64,000 bases of DNA, taken from Pseudomonadota bacterium (GTDB lineage: Bacteria; Desulfobacterota; Desulfovibrionia; Desulfovibrionales; Desulfovibrionaceae). The stretch is from positions 1-64,000 of the forward strand of contig JAHIUD010000073.1 in assembly GCA_018817515.1 (NCBI GenBank), given 5' to 3'. Both the position numbers and the translations under genes were made by a program. Below the pieces are notes generated by a model. That model did no database searches, had not been told where the DNA came from, and worked only from the letters and a program-made list of their open reading frames with translations. Of the stretch, positions 26,201 to 36,005 are shown in pieces (positions within the stretch are counted from its first letter, which is position 1; the number at the start of each line of letters is the position of its first letter).

Positions 26201-29200
26201 ATGAAAATCACCGCCATCGTCTGGAACAGCCACGCAGAGGGCCTGGCCAGGGCCGCCGAGAGCCTGCCCTGGCTCACCCTGCGCCTGTACCCGGCCAAGA
26301 GCCTGGAGGACAGCCCGGAGCGCCGGGCCCAGGCCATGGCCGACCTGCGCGGCTCGGACGCCGCCTTCCTGTACCGGGCCACGGAGCCGTTCTGGGACGA
26401 GATGGAGGCGGGACTGAAGGAAGCGGGCAAGAGCGTGCCCACAGTCTGCCTGAGTTACGACCCCTCGCTCTGGGGTCTTTCCACCGCCCGTCCAGAGCTG
26501 GTGCAAGACGCCCATCGCTACATGACCTTCGGCGGCCTTCATAATGTGGCGAACTTGCTCAAGGCCTTGGCACGGGAGTTCGGCGGACCGGAGTTCACGG
26601 AGCTGGACGCGCCGCCCCCGGCCCCGGTGCCTTGGGAAGGTCTGTGGCACTCCTGCATGCCAACATCCGGCGGGGCGAGACGGCACTTTGCCAGCCTGGG
26701 CGAATATCTGGGCTGGTACAAGGGGCATTGCGCCGGGCGGCTCATGGAAAGCGGCCCCTGGGTGGGCCTGGTGGTGGGCCGCCACTACTGGGTGGGCGAA
26801 GCTCTGGAGGTGGAGGAACTGCTCATCAGCGACCTTGAGGAGCAGGGCCTGCGCGTCATCCCCATCTTCACTAACACAATCAAGGACGACGCTCTGGGCA
26901 ACAAGGGCGCGCTGGGTTGGCTGCGCGAGGTATTTCTAGCCGAGGGCGCGCCGAAGGTGTCCGCTGTGGTCAAGCTGGTGAGCTTCTTCTTAGGCCACAC
27001 ACGAAGCGGCGCAGGCAATCAGGAAGACGCCGCCGCTTCTGGCGTGGCGGCCCTGAAGGAGTTGGGCGTGCCGGTGTTCCAGCCCGTGTTCTCGTCGAGC
27101 AAATCCGTGGAGCAGTGGCAGGACGACCCGCAGGGCCTGGGCAGCGAGGTGGCCTGGAGCGTGGCCATGCCGGAGTTCGAGGGCGTCATTGAACCCATCT
27201 ACCTGGGCGGCGGCAGCAGGTACGAGAGCGCGGCCACCGGGGCCAGCCTGGAGCGCCGCGTGCCCGTGGCGGAGCGCAGCCAGCGCCTGGCCCGCCGCGT
27301 GGCGGCCTATGTCCGGCTTGCGGATAAGCCCGTGAGCGAGCGCAAAGTCGCCTTCATCCTGCACAACGACCCCTGCGCCTCGGTGGAGGCCACCGTGGGC
27401 GGCGCGGCCAAGCTGGACAGCCTGGAGAGCGTGGCGCGGATTCTTGCCGCCATGAAAGCTCAAGGCTATAGCGTGAACCCGCCGGAAAGCGGCGCGGAGC
27501 TTATCGAGACCATCATGGCCCGCAAGGCCATCAGCGAATTTCGCTGGACAACGGTGGACGAGATCGTCGCCAAGGGCGGGGCGCTGGCCCGGCTCTCGCT
27601 GGGCACGTACCTGGGCTGGTGGCGGCACTACCCGGAGAAGGTGCGCGCGCGCATAGCCGAGGCCTGGGGCGAGCCTCCGGGCCAGGAAGTGAACGGCGTG
27701 CCCCCGGCCATGCTGCACGAGGGCAAAATCGTCATCACCGGCGTGACCTACGGCAATGCGGCCATCTGCGTGCAGCCCAAGCGCGGCTGCGCTGGGCCGC
27801 GCTGCGACGGCCGGGTGTGCAAGATTCTCCACGACCCGGACATTCCGCCACCGCATCAGTATCTCGCCACCTATCGCTGGCTACAGGACGGCGCAGACGG
27901 TTTCGGCGCGGACGTGCTCATCCACGTGGGCACCCACGGCAATATGGAGTTCCTGCCGGGTAAGAGCGTGGGCCTGTCCGCCTCCTGCCTGCCGGACCTG
28001 GCCCTGCACGAGGTGCCGCACCTGTACATCTACAACGCCGACAACCCGCCCGAGGGCACCATCGCCAAGCGCCGCAGCTACGCCGCGCTGGTGGACCACA
28101 TGACCACGGCGCTGACCCACACAGAGCTCTACGAAGAGCTGGACGAGCTGGGCAGGCACTTGGCCGAATGGGAACAGGCCAAGGACTCCGACAAGACCCG
28201 CGCCCACATGCTGGAGCACCTGGTGCGCGACGTGGCCGAGAAGGCCAACCTGCTGTCCGGCATCAGGGGCGTCGCAGACATGGACTTCCCCCGGCTGGCC
28301 ACGGCCCTGCACGAGTCCCTGGACCTCATCCGCGGGACGCAGCACGACGATGGCATGCACGTGTTCGGCAGCGCGCCGGAGGGCGAGCGCCTGAACGCCT
28401 TTATCTGGTCCATCCTGCGCTACGACGCGGACGACCCGCGCTCCCTGCGGCGCAGCCTCTGCCGCATGTTGGGGTTGAATCTGGACACCCTGCTGGCCGA
28501 GCCGGGGGCCGTGGACCAGCGCCTGAAGGTCAGCAACTCTGAGCTGCTGGCGGACGTGGAGCGCCTGGGCCGGGAGTGCTGCGGCGCGGCGCTCACCTGC
28601 GCGGACGAGGCGGGCTTCGTCCAGGCTGTGCTGGCTCTTGCGGGCGAGCGCCTCGTGGGCGGAGCTTCTGCCGACGACCTGCCCGCCATCTTCCTGCGCA
28701 TCCAGGACATGAAACGCCGCGTGGACGAATCCAAGGAAATCGACGCGCTGCTCACCGGCTGCGCGGGGCGCTATATCGAGCCGGGGCCGTCGGGCATTAT
28801 CACTAGAGGGCGCGAGGACATCCTGCCCACGGGCCGCAACTTCTACTCGCTGGACCCCAGGCGGCTTCCCACACGGGCCGCGCACATGGTGGGCATGCGC
28901 CTGGCCGACGCCATCATCGACAAGCATGTGCGCGAGGAAGGCCGCGTGCCCGAGAACGTGGCCATGTTCTGGATGTGCAACGACATGATGTGGGCCGACG
29001 GCGAGGGCATGGGGCAAATCTTCCACCTCATCGGCGTGCGGCCCCTTTGGAAGAGCAACGGCCACGTGAAGGGCTTCGAGGTCATCCCCATCGCAGAACT
29101 GGGCCGTCCCCGCGTTGACGTGACCATCCGGGTGTCCGGTCTGCTGCGCGACAGCTTCCCGGAACAGATGGGTCTCGTGGACGAGGCCATCCACCACGTG

Positions 29201-30130
29201 GCCGGACTGGACGAGGCCGACGAGGACAACTTCGTGCGTAAGCACGCGCGCGCCACCCTGGAGAAGTCCGGGGAGACCGGCGTTGACGCATGGCGCAAGT
29301 CCACACTGCGCCTGTTCTCCTCCAAGCCCGGCACCTACCAGGCCGGGGTGAACCTGGCCGTGTACGCCTCGGCCTGGCAGACGGAAGCCGACCTGGCGGA
29401 CATCTTCGTGTACTGGAATTCCTACGCCTACGGCAAAGACGTGTTCGGCGAACAGCGGCCCAGACAGCTTGAGGCGGCGCTTTCCACCGTGGACGTGAGC
29501 TACAACAAGGTGGTGAGCGACGAGCACGACCTGTTCAACTGCTGCGGCTACTACGGCACCCACGGCGGCATGACGGCGGCGGCCCGCCAGTTCGGCGGCG
29601 GCGAGGTGAAGGGCTACTACGGCGACACCCGCGAGCCGGGCCGCGTGCAGGTGCGCGACCTGGCCGACGAGATACGCCGCGTGGTGCGCACGCGCCTTTT
29701 GAACCCGGCCTGGATCGAGGGCATGAAGCGCCACGGCTACAAGGGCGCGGGCGACATGGCCAAGCGCGTGGGCCGCGTGTACGGCTGGGAGGCCACTACC
29801 CGCGAGGTGGACGACTGGATCTTCGACGACATCGCCAAGACCTTTGTCATGGACGAGGAGAACCGTGAGTTCTTCCGCCAGCACAACCCCTGGGCGTTGG
29901 AGGAAATCGGCCGCAGGCTCCTGGAGGCCCAGTCGCGTGGCCTGTGGCAGGCCGACCCCGAGGTGCTGGAAGCCCTCAAGGAGTCGTACCTGGAGATGGA
30001 GGGCTGGCTCGAAGAGGACATGGGCGAGGTCACGGGCGACTTTCAGGGCGGCAGCGTGGACATCATGCGGCCCGAAGATGTGGAGCAGTGGCAGGAAATG
30101 ATGCGGGCCATGAAGGCCAAGCCCGCCTAA
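26201..30130 (+). CDS. CobN/ChlH/HmuS-family metal chelatase large subunit
   Basis: 1309 aa; VHGNMEFLPGKSVGLS-type motif (HVGTHGNMEFLPGKSVGLSASCLPDL), YIYNADNPPEGTIAKRRSYA, GVRPLWKSNGHVKGFEVIPIAELGRPRVDVTIRVSGLLRD. Confidence 0.93.
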   Translation: MKITAIVWNSHAEGLARAAESLPWLTLRLYPAKSLEDSPERRAQAMADLRGSDAAFLYRATEPFWDEMEAGLKEAGKSVPTVCLSYDPSLWGLSTARPELVQDAHRYMTFGGLHNVANLLKALAREFGGPEFTELDAPPPAPVPWEGLWHSCMPTSGGARRHFASLGEYLGWYKGHCAGRLMESGPWVGLVVGRHYWVGEALEVEELLISDLEEQGLRVIPIFTNTIKDDALGNKGALGWLREVFLAEGAPKVSAVVKLVSFFLGHTRSGAGNQEDAAASGVAALKELGVPVFQPVFSSSKSVEQWQDDPQGLGSEVAWSVAMPEFEGVIEPIYLGGGSRYESAATGASLERRVPVAERSQRLARRVAAYVRLADKPVSERKVAFILHNDPCASVEATVGGAAKLDSLESVARILAAMKAQGYSVNPPESGAELIETIMARKAISEFRWTTVDEIVAKGGALARLSLGTYLGWWRHYPEKVRARIAEAWGEPPGQEVNGVPPAMLHEGKIVITGVTYGNAAICVQPKRGCAGPRCDGRVCKILHDPDIPPPHQYLATYRWLQDGADGFGADVLIHVGTHGNMEFLPGKSVGLSASCLPDLALHEVPHLYIYNADNPPEGTIAKRRSYAALVDHMTTALTHTELYEELDELGRHLAEWEQAKDSDKTRAHMLEHLVRDVAEKANLLSGIRGVADMDFPRLATALHESLDLIRGTQHDDGMHVFGSAPEGERLNAFIWSILRYDADDPRSLRRSLCRMLGLNLDTLLAEPGAVDQRLKVSNSELLADVERLGRECCGAALTCADEAGFVQAVLALAGERLVGGASADDLPAIFLRIQDMKRRVDESKEIDALLTGCAGRYIEPGPSGIITRGREDILPTGRNFYSLDPRRLPTRAAHMVGMRLADAIIDKHVREEGRVPENVAMFWMCNDMMWADGEGMGQIFHLIGVRPLWKSNGHVKGFEVIPIAELGRPRVDVTIRVSGLLRDSFPEQMGLVDEAIHHVAGLDEADEDNFVRKHARATLEKSGETGVDAWRKSTLRLFSSKPGTYQAGVNLAVYASAWQTEADLADIFVYWNSYAYGKDVFGEQRPRQLEAALSTVDVSYNKVVSDEHDLFNCCGYYGTHGGMTAAARQFGGGEVKGYYGDTREPGRVQVRDLADEIRRVVRTRLLNPAWIEGMKRHGYKGAGDMAKRVGRVYGWEATTREVDDWIFDDIAKTFVMDEENREFFRQHNPWALEEIGRRLLEAQSRGLWQADPEVLEALKESYLEMEGWLEEDMGEVTGDFQGGSVDIMRPEDVEQWQEMMRAMKAKPA

Positions 30131-30148
30131 CATACCGGAGCGAGAACC

Positions 30149-31183
30149 TTGAAGAACCATACCTTCGCCTACCCCTTCTCGGCCATCGTGGGCCAGGACC
30201 TCATGAAGGAGGCCCTGCTGCTCAACGTGGTGAACCCGAAGCTCGGCGGCGTGCTCATCCGCGGCGAAAAGGGCACGGCCAAGTCCACGGCGGTGCGCGC
30301 CCTGGCCAGCCTGCTGCCGGAAATCGACGTGGCCGAGGGTTGCCCCTTTGCCTGCAAGCCGGATGGAACCGATTTGTGTGCAGCCTGTACGGCCAAGGCC
30401 CAGGCCGGGACGCTCGTTCCCACTCGCCGCCGCACCCGTGTGGTGGACCTGCCCGTGGGCGCAACCGAGGACCGCGTTCTCGGCACCCTGGACCTTGAGG
30501 CCGCCATCAAGAAGGGCGAGAAGCACTTCGAGCCGGGCATCCTGGCCGAGGCGCACCGGGGCATCCTCTACGTGGACGAGGTGAACCTGCTGGACGACCA
30601 CATCGTGGACGTACTGCTGGACGCTGCGGCCATGGGGGTCAACACCGTGGAGCGCGAGGGGGTGAGCTTCAGCCACCCGGCGCGGTTCGTGCTCGTGGGC
30701 ACCATGAACCCGGAGGAAGGCGAGCTGCGGCCCCAATTGCTCGACCGCTTCGGCCTGTGCGTGCAGGTGGAGGGCATCCTGGACATCGACAACCGCGTGG
30801 AGGTGGTCAAGCGCCGCGCAGCCTATGAGGAAAACCCGGCGGGCTTCGCCGAGACCTGGGCGGACAAGGAACACGCCGTGGCCCAGCGTGTGGAGCGTGC
30901 CCGTGCCCTTCTGCCCCGCGTGGGCTTTCCGGACGAGCTCTTGCGCCTGGTGGCCCAGATAGCCGTGGACATGGGCGTGGACGGCCACAGGGCGGACCTG
31001 GTGATGATGAAGACCGCCAAGACCCTGGCCGCGCTGGACGGGCGCGACATCGCCACGCGCGAGGACGTGGGTCGCGCCGCCGAGCTGGCCCTGCCCCACC
31101 GCATGCGCAAGAAGCCCTTCCAAGACATCGGCCTGGACAAGACTGCCCTGGCCGGCAGCATGGAGAAGGGCCTTGCAAAATAA
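30149..31183 (+). CDS. Mg-chelatase ChlI-like AAA+ ATPase
   Basis: YPFSAIVGQDLMKEALLL, GEKGTAKSTAVRAL Walker A, YVDEVNLLDDHIVDVLLDAAA, MNPEEGELRPQLLDRFGL; likely TTG start. Confidence 0.92.
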   Translation: MKNHTFAYPFSAIVGQDLMKEALLLNVVNPKLGGVLIRGEKGTAKSTAVRALASLLPEIDVAEGCPFACKPDGTDLCAACTAKAQAGTLVPTRRRTRVVDLPVGATEDRVLGTLDLEAAIKKGEKHFEPGILAEAHRGILYVDEVNLLDDHIVDVLLDAAAMGVNTVEREGVSFSHPARFVLVGTMNPEEGELRPQLLDRFGLCVQVEGILDIDNRVEVVKRRAAYEENPAGFAETWADKEHAVAQRVERARALLPRVGFPDELLRLVAQIAVDMGVDGHRADLVMMKTAKTLAALDGRDIATREDVGRAAELALPHRMRKKPFQDIGLDKTALAGSMEKGLAK

Positions 31184-33269
31184 ACGGGCCGTCAGGCCGC
31201 AGGTCTACCCGTTCAGCGCCATCGTGGGCCAGGAGCGGCTCAAGCGCGCTTTGACCGCCTGCGCCGTGTGCCCCTCAATTGGCGGCGTGCTGGCGCGAGG
31301 ACAAAAAGGCACGGCAAAGTCCACGGCTGTGCGTGCCCTAGCCGCACTCCTACCGCACATCGAGGTGGTGCGCGGCTGCCCGTTTTCTTGCGCGCCTGAA
31401 GGCCCGCACTGCCCGGCCTGTGCGACGCGCATCGCAGAGGGCGAGACGCCCGCCACGAACTGGCGGCCCGCCCGGCTGGTGGATCTGCCCCTTGGAGCCA
31501 CCGAGGACCGCGTGTCCGGTTCCCTGGATCTGGAAGCGGCCATCCGCCAAGGCCGCAAGCAGCTTGAGCCGGGCCTCTTGGCCCGCGCCCACCGGGGCGT
31601 GCTCTACGTGGACGAGGTGAACCTGCTTTCGGACCACTTGGTGGACATTTTGCTCGACGCCGCCAGCATGGGAGAGAACGTGGTGGAGCGCGAGGGCATC
31701 AGCTTCCGGCACCCGGCCCAGCTCATCCTCATCGGCACCATGAATCCTGAGGAAGGGGAACTGCGGCCCCAACTGCTCGACCGCTTCGGCCTGTGCGTGG
31801 AGGTGGCAGCCCCGCTGGACCTGAACGAGCGCATGGAGGTGCTGCGCCGCCGCGAGGCTTTCGACGCCGATCCAGCCAGCTTCGCTGCGCAATGGGCTGA
31901 AGAGGAACGCCGAATGGCGCGCGCCATCGTGGAGGCCCGTCGCGCACTGCCGCAGGTGCGCATCCCGGCTCCGCTTCTGCGGCAAGCCACGGAACTCTGC
32001 CTGGAGGCCTGCGTGGCCGGACACCGGGCGGACATCGCCCTGCGCCTGACAGCCCGCACCCTTGCCGCCCTTGCCGGACGCGAGGACGTGCGCGCGGTCG
32101 ATCTGGACGAGGCAGCCGAACTGGTGCTGCTGCACCGCCGCCGCATGCCGCCGCCCCCCGCTCCGCCAGAGCAGGAGAAGGAAAAAGAACAGAAGCAGGA
32201 GGACCCCGAACACCAGCACGAGCATGAGCTAGAGCAGCAACAAGAGCAGCAGCCCGAGCCGCAACAAGCGGAACAGCAGCCAGAGGACGCGCGCACCGGC
32301 GAGGACGAAGGCGAGATGGAGGAGTCGCCGCCGAAAGACGAGCCGGAAGACGAGCCGGGAGACGGCGAATCCGAGGCCACGGGCAGCCCCGCAGCCCTGG
32401 AGACCATCTTCCCCGTGGGTGCGGCCTTCCGCGTGAAACCCATCGTGTACAAGAAGGACCGCGTGGTGCGCACCGGCTCTGGTCGGCGCACACGCTCGCG
32501 CACCAGCCAGAAGTCCGGGCGCTACGTCAAGGCGCGCCACAACCCGGCGCCCACGGACCTGGCCCTGGACGCCACCCTGCGCGCTGCCGCCCCGCACCAG
32601 TTCCGGCGTAGGCAAGAACTCTCCTCGCCGCAGGACATCGCCGTGCTCGTACGCGCTTCGGACCTGCGCCAGCGCGTACGCGAGAAGCGCATGGGGCACT
32701 TCATCGTCTTCGTGGTGGACGCCAGCGGCAGCATGGGCGCGGGCAAACGCATGGTGGAGACCAAGGGCGCGGTGCTCTCGCTTCTGCTCGACGCCTACCA
32801 AAAACGCGACAAGGTCGGACTGGTGGCCTTCCGGGGCCAGGGCGCGTCCGTGCTGTTGCCGCCCACCTCAAGCGTGGACCTTGCCTACAAGCTGCTGGAG
32901 GAACTGCCCACGGGCGGCAAGACCCCGCTGGTGCACGGCTTGTCCCTGGGCCACGAGCTGCTCCAGCGTCAACTGCGGCGCGACCCGGCGAGCTTCCCAG
33001 TGTTGGTGCTTATTTCCGACGGCAAGGCCAACGTGAGCCTGGCGGGAGGAAAGCCGCTGGCCGAGGCGAAGCTGGCGGCCCGAACCATCGCCGAAGACCC
33101 GCGCATTCGAACGCTCGTGGTGGACGTGGAAAAGGCCGGGCTCATCCGCTTCGGTTTGGCCGAGGGCCTGGCGGCAGAAATGGGGGCGCAGTATTTCCGC
33201 ATTGAGGACTTGCACGCTCGCGACCTAGTGGATGTGCTGCGGCGCGAGGTGCTGGAATCTGCGCCGTGA
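31173..33269 (+). CDS. ChlI-ChlD fusion (AAA+ domain, Q/E/P-rich linker, VWA domain)
   Basis: GQKGTAKSTAVRAL Walker A; Glu/Gln/Pro-rich hinge; VWA MIDAS VVDASGSMGAGKRM. Matches the putative cobaltochelatase ChlID architecture. Confidence 0.92.
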   Translation: MQNKRAVRPQVYPFSAIVGQERLKRALTACAVCPSIGGVLARGQKGTAKSTAVRALAALLPHIEVVRGCPFSCAPEGPHCPACATRIAEGETPATNWRPARLVDLPLGATEDRVSGSLDLEAAIRQGRKQLEPGLLARAHRGVLYVDEVNLLSDHLVDILLDAASMGENVVEREGISFRHPAQLILIGTMNPEEGELRPQLLDRFGLCVEVAAPLDLNERMEVLRRREAFDADPASFAAQWAEEERRMARAIVEARRALPQVRIPAPLLRQATELCLEACVAGHRADIALRLTARTLAALAGREDVRAVDLDEAAELVLLHRRRMPPPPAPPEQEKEKEQKQEDPEHQHEHELEQQQEQQPEPQQAEQQPEDARTGEDEGEMEESPPKDEPEDEPGDGESEATGSPAALETIFPVGAAFRVKPIVYKKDRVVRTGSGRRTRSRTSQKSGRYVKARHNPAPTDLALDATLRAAAPHQFRRRQELSSPQDIAVLVRASDLRQRVREKRMGHFIVFVVDASGSMGAGKRMVETKGAVLSLLLDAYQKRDKVGLVAFRGQGASVLLPPTSSVDLAYKLLEELPTGGKTPLVHGLSLGHELLQRQLRRDPASFPVLVLISDGKANVSLAGGKPLAEAKLAARTIAEDPRIRTLVVDVEKAGLIRFGLAEGLAAEMGAQYFRIEDLHARDLVDVLRREVLESAP

Positions 33270-33327
33270 GGCTTGCGCAGGATGTGCAAACCCGTTAGAG
33301 AATAGCCAAATTCCTTTGGAGGTTCCC

Positions 33328-33741
33328 ATGCGCAAGACCATCCAGTTTCTGACCCTGCTGGCGCTGCTGCTGCTCTCGTCCACCGCCTTCGCCGGAGCCA
33401 AAGACCCTCTGTTCATCAATCTCACCAGCGACGACTCGCACCGGGCGCTCATGGCCATCAGCTTTGGCCAGGGGCAAATGGAGCGGGGCCACCCCCTCAC
33501 TGTGTACCTGAACGACAAGGCCGTGCTGGTGGCGAGCAAGAAAAACGCCGCGCAGTTCGCAGAGCAGCAGAGGATGCTCTCCGGCATCGTCGCCAAGGGT
33601 GGCACCGTGCTGGTCTGCCCCATGTGCAGCAAGAAGTTCGGCGTGGCCGAGGCGGACTTCATCACTGGGGCCAAGCTCACCAGCCCGGACATCACCGGGC
33701 CTGCCCTCTTCAAGGACAACACAAAGACCCTGTCCTGGTAA
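33328..33741 (+). CDS. DsrE-like protein with signal peptide
   Basis: TIQFLTLLALLLLSSTAFAGAKD signal; DSHRALMAISFGQGQMERGHPLTVYLNDKAV...VCPMCSKKFGV resembles DsrE/DsrF fold; GGAGG SD. Confidence 0.75.
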   Translation: MRKTIQFLTLLALLLLSSTAFAGAKDPLFINLTSDDSHRALMAISFGQGQMERGHPLTVYLNDKAVLVASKKNAAQFAEQQRMLSGIVAKGGTVLVCPMCSKKFGVAEADFITGAKLTSPDITGPALFKDNTKTLSW

Positions 33742-33808
33742 CAGCAACGCCATGACCGCTCGGGCCTCCCCGTCACAGGGGGACGCCCTTTCCTTTGACG
33801 CGTTGGGG

Positions 33809-34075
33809 CTAGTGCTTGTGCTCGTGCTTTTCCTTCTCATGCTCCGTGTGTTCGTGGTCATGCGGGCCGTGCTCATGGGCATGGTCATGCCCGTGGCCCG
33901 CGCCGTCCGCGTGCTCGTGCTCGTGCGGGTGCTTGTGCTCATGCTTGTGCCCGTGGGCATGGGCGTGCTCGTGCGGGTGGGAATGCTCGCCCTGGCCGGG
34001 GTGCGTGTGCGGATGCTCGTGGCTGTGGGTGTGCTCGTGCGCGTGGTCGTGGGAATGCTCGTGGTCGCCCTTCAT
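33809..34075 (-). CDS. Extremely histidine-rich small protein
   Basis: ATG 34075 preceded by AAGGAGG at 5-nt spacing; 36 His in 88 aa, no Cys. Confidence 0.7.
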   Translation of the reverse strand: MKGDHEHSHDHAHEHTHSHEHPHTHPGQGEHSHPHEHAHAHGHKHEHKHPHEHEHADGAGHGHDHAHEHGPHDHEHTEHEKEKHEHKH

Positions 34076-34441
34076 GATGGCCTCCTTGGTGGTCATGGTT
34101 CATCACTTCTGGTTCAAATGTAATGCCGCGAGCAGCGCTGGGATAGCCCGCACGCAATTCTTTGTCGTGTGCAGGGTGTGGGCGCATTTGTGAAACCGTG
34201 CCACGGCGGACCATACGGCCCGGCACAAGCTTTCGCAGCCAGCGTCGGGCCTTGTGATAATGGACTCTTGCGGTCGATTCGGGCTAGCCTCATGTGGGGT
34301 TCTGGCTGGGAAAAAGGGGGATTGAGTCCGCAGCCTGCCCCCGAAACCTGAACTCGAGCGACTACTTTCGCTCGGGCTCAGGGGAGTTATGGCAAGATAT
34401 GAGAATCGTATTTTTTGCCCAGATCCAAATCATTAGAGCTC

Positions 34442-35620
34442 TCACCATGCAAGAAGCGAAACAAAAGCAGCCGCTAGCACCACCCAGTGAACGCCCATCC
34501 CCCTCGCCAGCGCGACAAGCACAGCCACGCCAAGCAGCCCCTTGCCCACGGTCCAGGAAATCGTCATGGCCAGCATGACCACCATGGCGCAGAGCAGGCC
34601 GCCCAGAGTCGCCAGAGCGCCTGCGAGCGCCCCCCGGAAGCGGTCGGAGGCGAGCAGGCGGTGGGCGAAAGGCACGGCGGTGACCAGCATGAGGAACGAG
34701 GGGGTGAACACCGCAATGGTGGCCGCCGCCGCACCCCACAATCCCGCCAGGGAGTAGCCGATGAAGGCGGCGGTCATGAGGATGGGGCCGGGCGTCACCT
34801 GCCCCAGGGCGATGCCGTCCAGGAAGGTCGCCTCGGGCATCCAGGCGCGTACCTGGACCACTTCGTGCTGCATCACCGGGAATGCGCCTACGCCGCCGAA
34901 GGCCACCAGGTCGATCTTGAACATGGACAGCACAAGGTCAAAGACCGGGCGGTCGAACAGGAACAGGGCAGGCAGGATGACGGCTGCGAGGGCGGCGCAC
35001 TGGGCCAGAAACCTCCAGGGAAGCATGTGGTGGTTGCCGCCGGATGGGTGCGGGGCCGTGTCCTTGAACACCAGTGCCCCGACCCCGGCCATGCCCGCCA
35101 CGATGAGCGCCGGTCCCAGGCCCCAGAGAAAGAGGCCCGCCGCGCCCGCGAGGAGCAGGAGGCTTTTGGCGGAGTTGGCGTAGCGTCTGCCGAAGTCCCA
35201 GGCCGCACGGGACAGCAGGGCCAGCACCACCACCTGCAACCCCGCGAACACCGCGCCCACAAAGGGCGCGCTGCGCAGTTGGAAATAGGCCGCCGACAGC
35301 CCGGTGACGAGGCAGAAGGCCGGAAGGGCGAAGCCGAGGTAGGCCACGAACGCGCCGGAAACGCCGCGCAGCTGCAGGCCCGTGTAGGCGGCCAGTTGCA
35401 TGACCGTGGCGCCGGGAATGGCCTGACACAGCGAGAGTCCGAGCCGGAACTCCTCCTTGCGCAACCAGCGCAGGCGCTCCACCACGGCCGCGCGGATAAC
35501 CGGAATCATGGCCGGGCCGCCGAAGGCCGTCAGCCCGATGCGGAAGAACAACGCGAAAATCGACCGCAGGCGTGGCGGCTCTGGCTGGTGCGGCTGCTCT
35601 CCCTGTGCTTGGTCAGTCAT
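34442..35620 (-). CDS. chrA: Chromate transporter, ChrA family
   Basis: IFALFFRIGLTAFGGPAMIPVIRAAVVERLRWL...LSLCQAIPGATVMQLAAYTG...FGGVGAFPVMQHEVV...LGQVTPGPILMTAAFIGY. Confidence 0.93.
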   Translation of the reverse strand: MTDQAQGEQPHQPEPPRLRSIFALFFRIGLTAFGGPAMIPVIRAAVVERLRWLRKEEFRLGLSLCQAIPGATVMQLAAYTGLQLRGVSGAFVAYLGFALPAFCLVTGLSAAYFQLRSAPFVGAVFAGLQVVVLALLSRAAWDFGRRYANSAKSLLLLAGAAGLFLWGLGPALIVAGMAGVGALVFKDTAPHPSGGNHHMLPWRFLAQCAALAAVILPALFLFDRPVFDLVLSMFKIDLVAFGGVGAFPVMQHEVVQVRAWMPEATFLDGIALGQVTPGPILMTAAFIGYSLAGLWGAAAATIAVFTPSFLMLVTAVPFAHRLLASDRFRGALAGALATLGGLLCAMVVMLAMTISWTVGKGLLGVAVLVALARGMGVHWVVLAAAFVSLLAW

Positions 35621-35993
35621 TTCCGTCTCCTCCATCGCGGTCAGCATGGCAGCCTTCGCGGCAGCACGTTGATTGGCAACAGCAGCCCTGCGAGTTCCTC
35701 TGCGGAGGCAGCACCTCGAAGAAATGATCCGCCAAACCGCGCAGGCGCTCAAAGGCCTCCGGGTTCAGCTCATAGTGGACGTAGTAGCCGCGCCGCGCCG
35801 AGGTCACGAATCCCGCCGCCCGCATGAGCTTCAGGTGCTGTGACACGGCTGCCGGGGTGACGCCGAGTTTTCTGGCAAGCCCGCCGACGCATAGCGGCCC
35901 GGACTTGAGCAACGCGACCATGCGCGCCCGCGTCTCCACGGACAGGATGCGAAAGGCGCTCGCCACGAGTTCCGCTGCTGTCAGGGCTTGCAT
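35613..35993 (-). CDS. ArsR-family regulator with Cys-rich C-terminus
   Basis: winged HTH LARKLGVTPAAVSQHLKLMRAAGFVTSARRGYYVHYEL; C-terminal GCCCQSTCCREGCH; overlaps the chrA start. Confidence 0.92.
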   Translation of the reverse strand: MQALTAAELVASAFRILSVETRARMVALLKSGPLCVGGLARKLGVTPAAVSQHLKLMRAAGFVTSARRGYYVHYELNPEAFERLRGLADHFFEVLPPQRNSQGCCCQSTCCREGCHADRDGGDGND

Positions 35994-36005
35994 GCGACCT
36001 CACTG

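Noticed and set aside
27881-31123. 1080-aa minus-strand ORF
   Set aside because: Antisense to cobN and chlI; shadow ORF without domain motifs.
33809-34075. Possible tandem DNA repeat or CRISPR-like array
   Set aside because: Short periodicity arises from His-X codons, with no uniform repeats and spacers.
33816-34193. Plus-strand Cys/Trp/Ser-rich and Val/Leu-rich ORFs over the His-rich gene
   Set aside because: Low-complexity products of the repetitive CAC/CAT codons on the opposite strand; the minus-strand frame has a proper SD and start.
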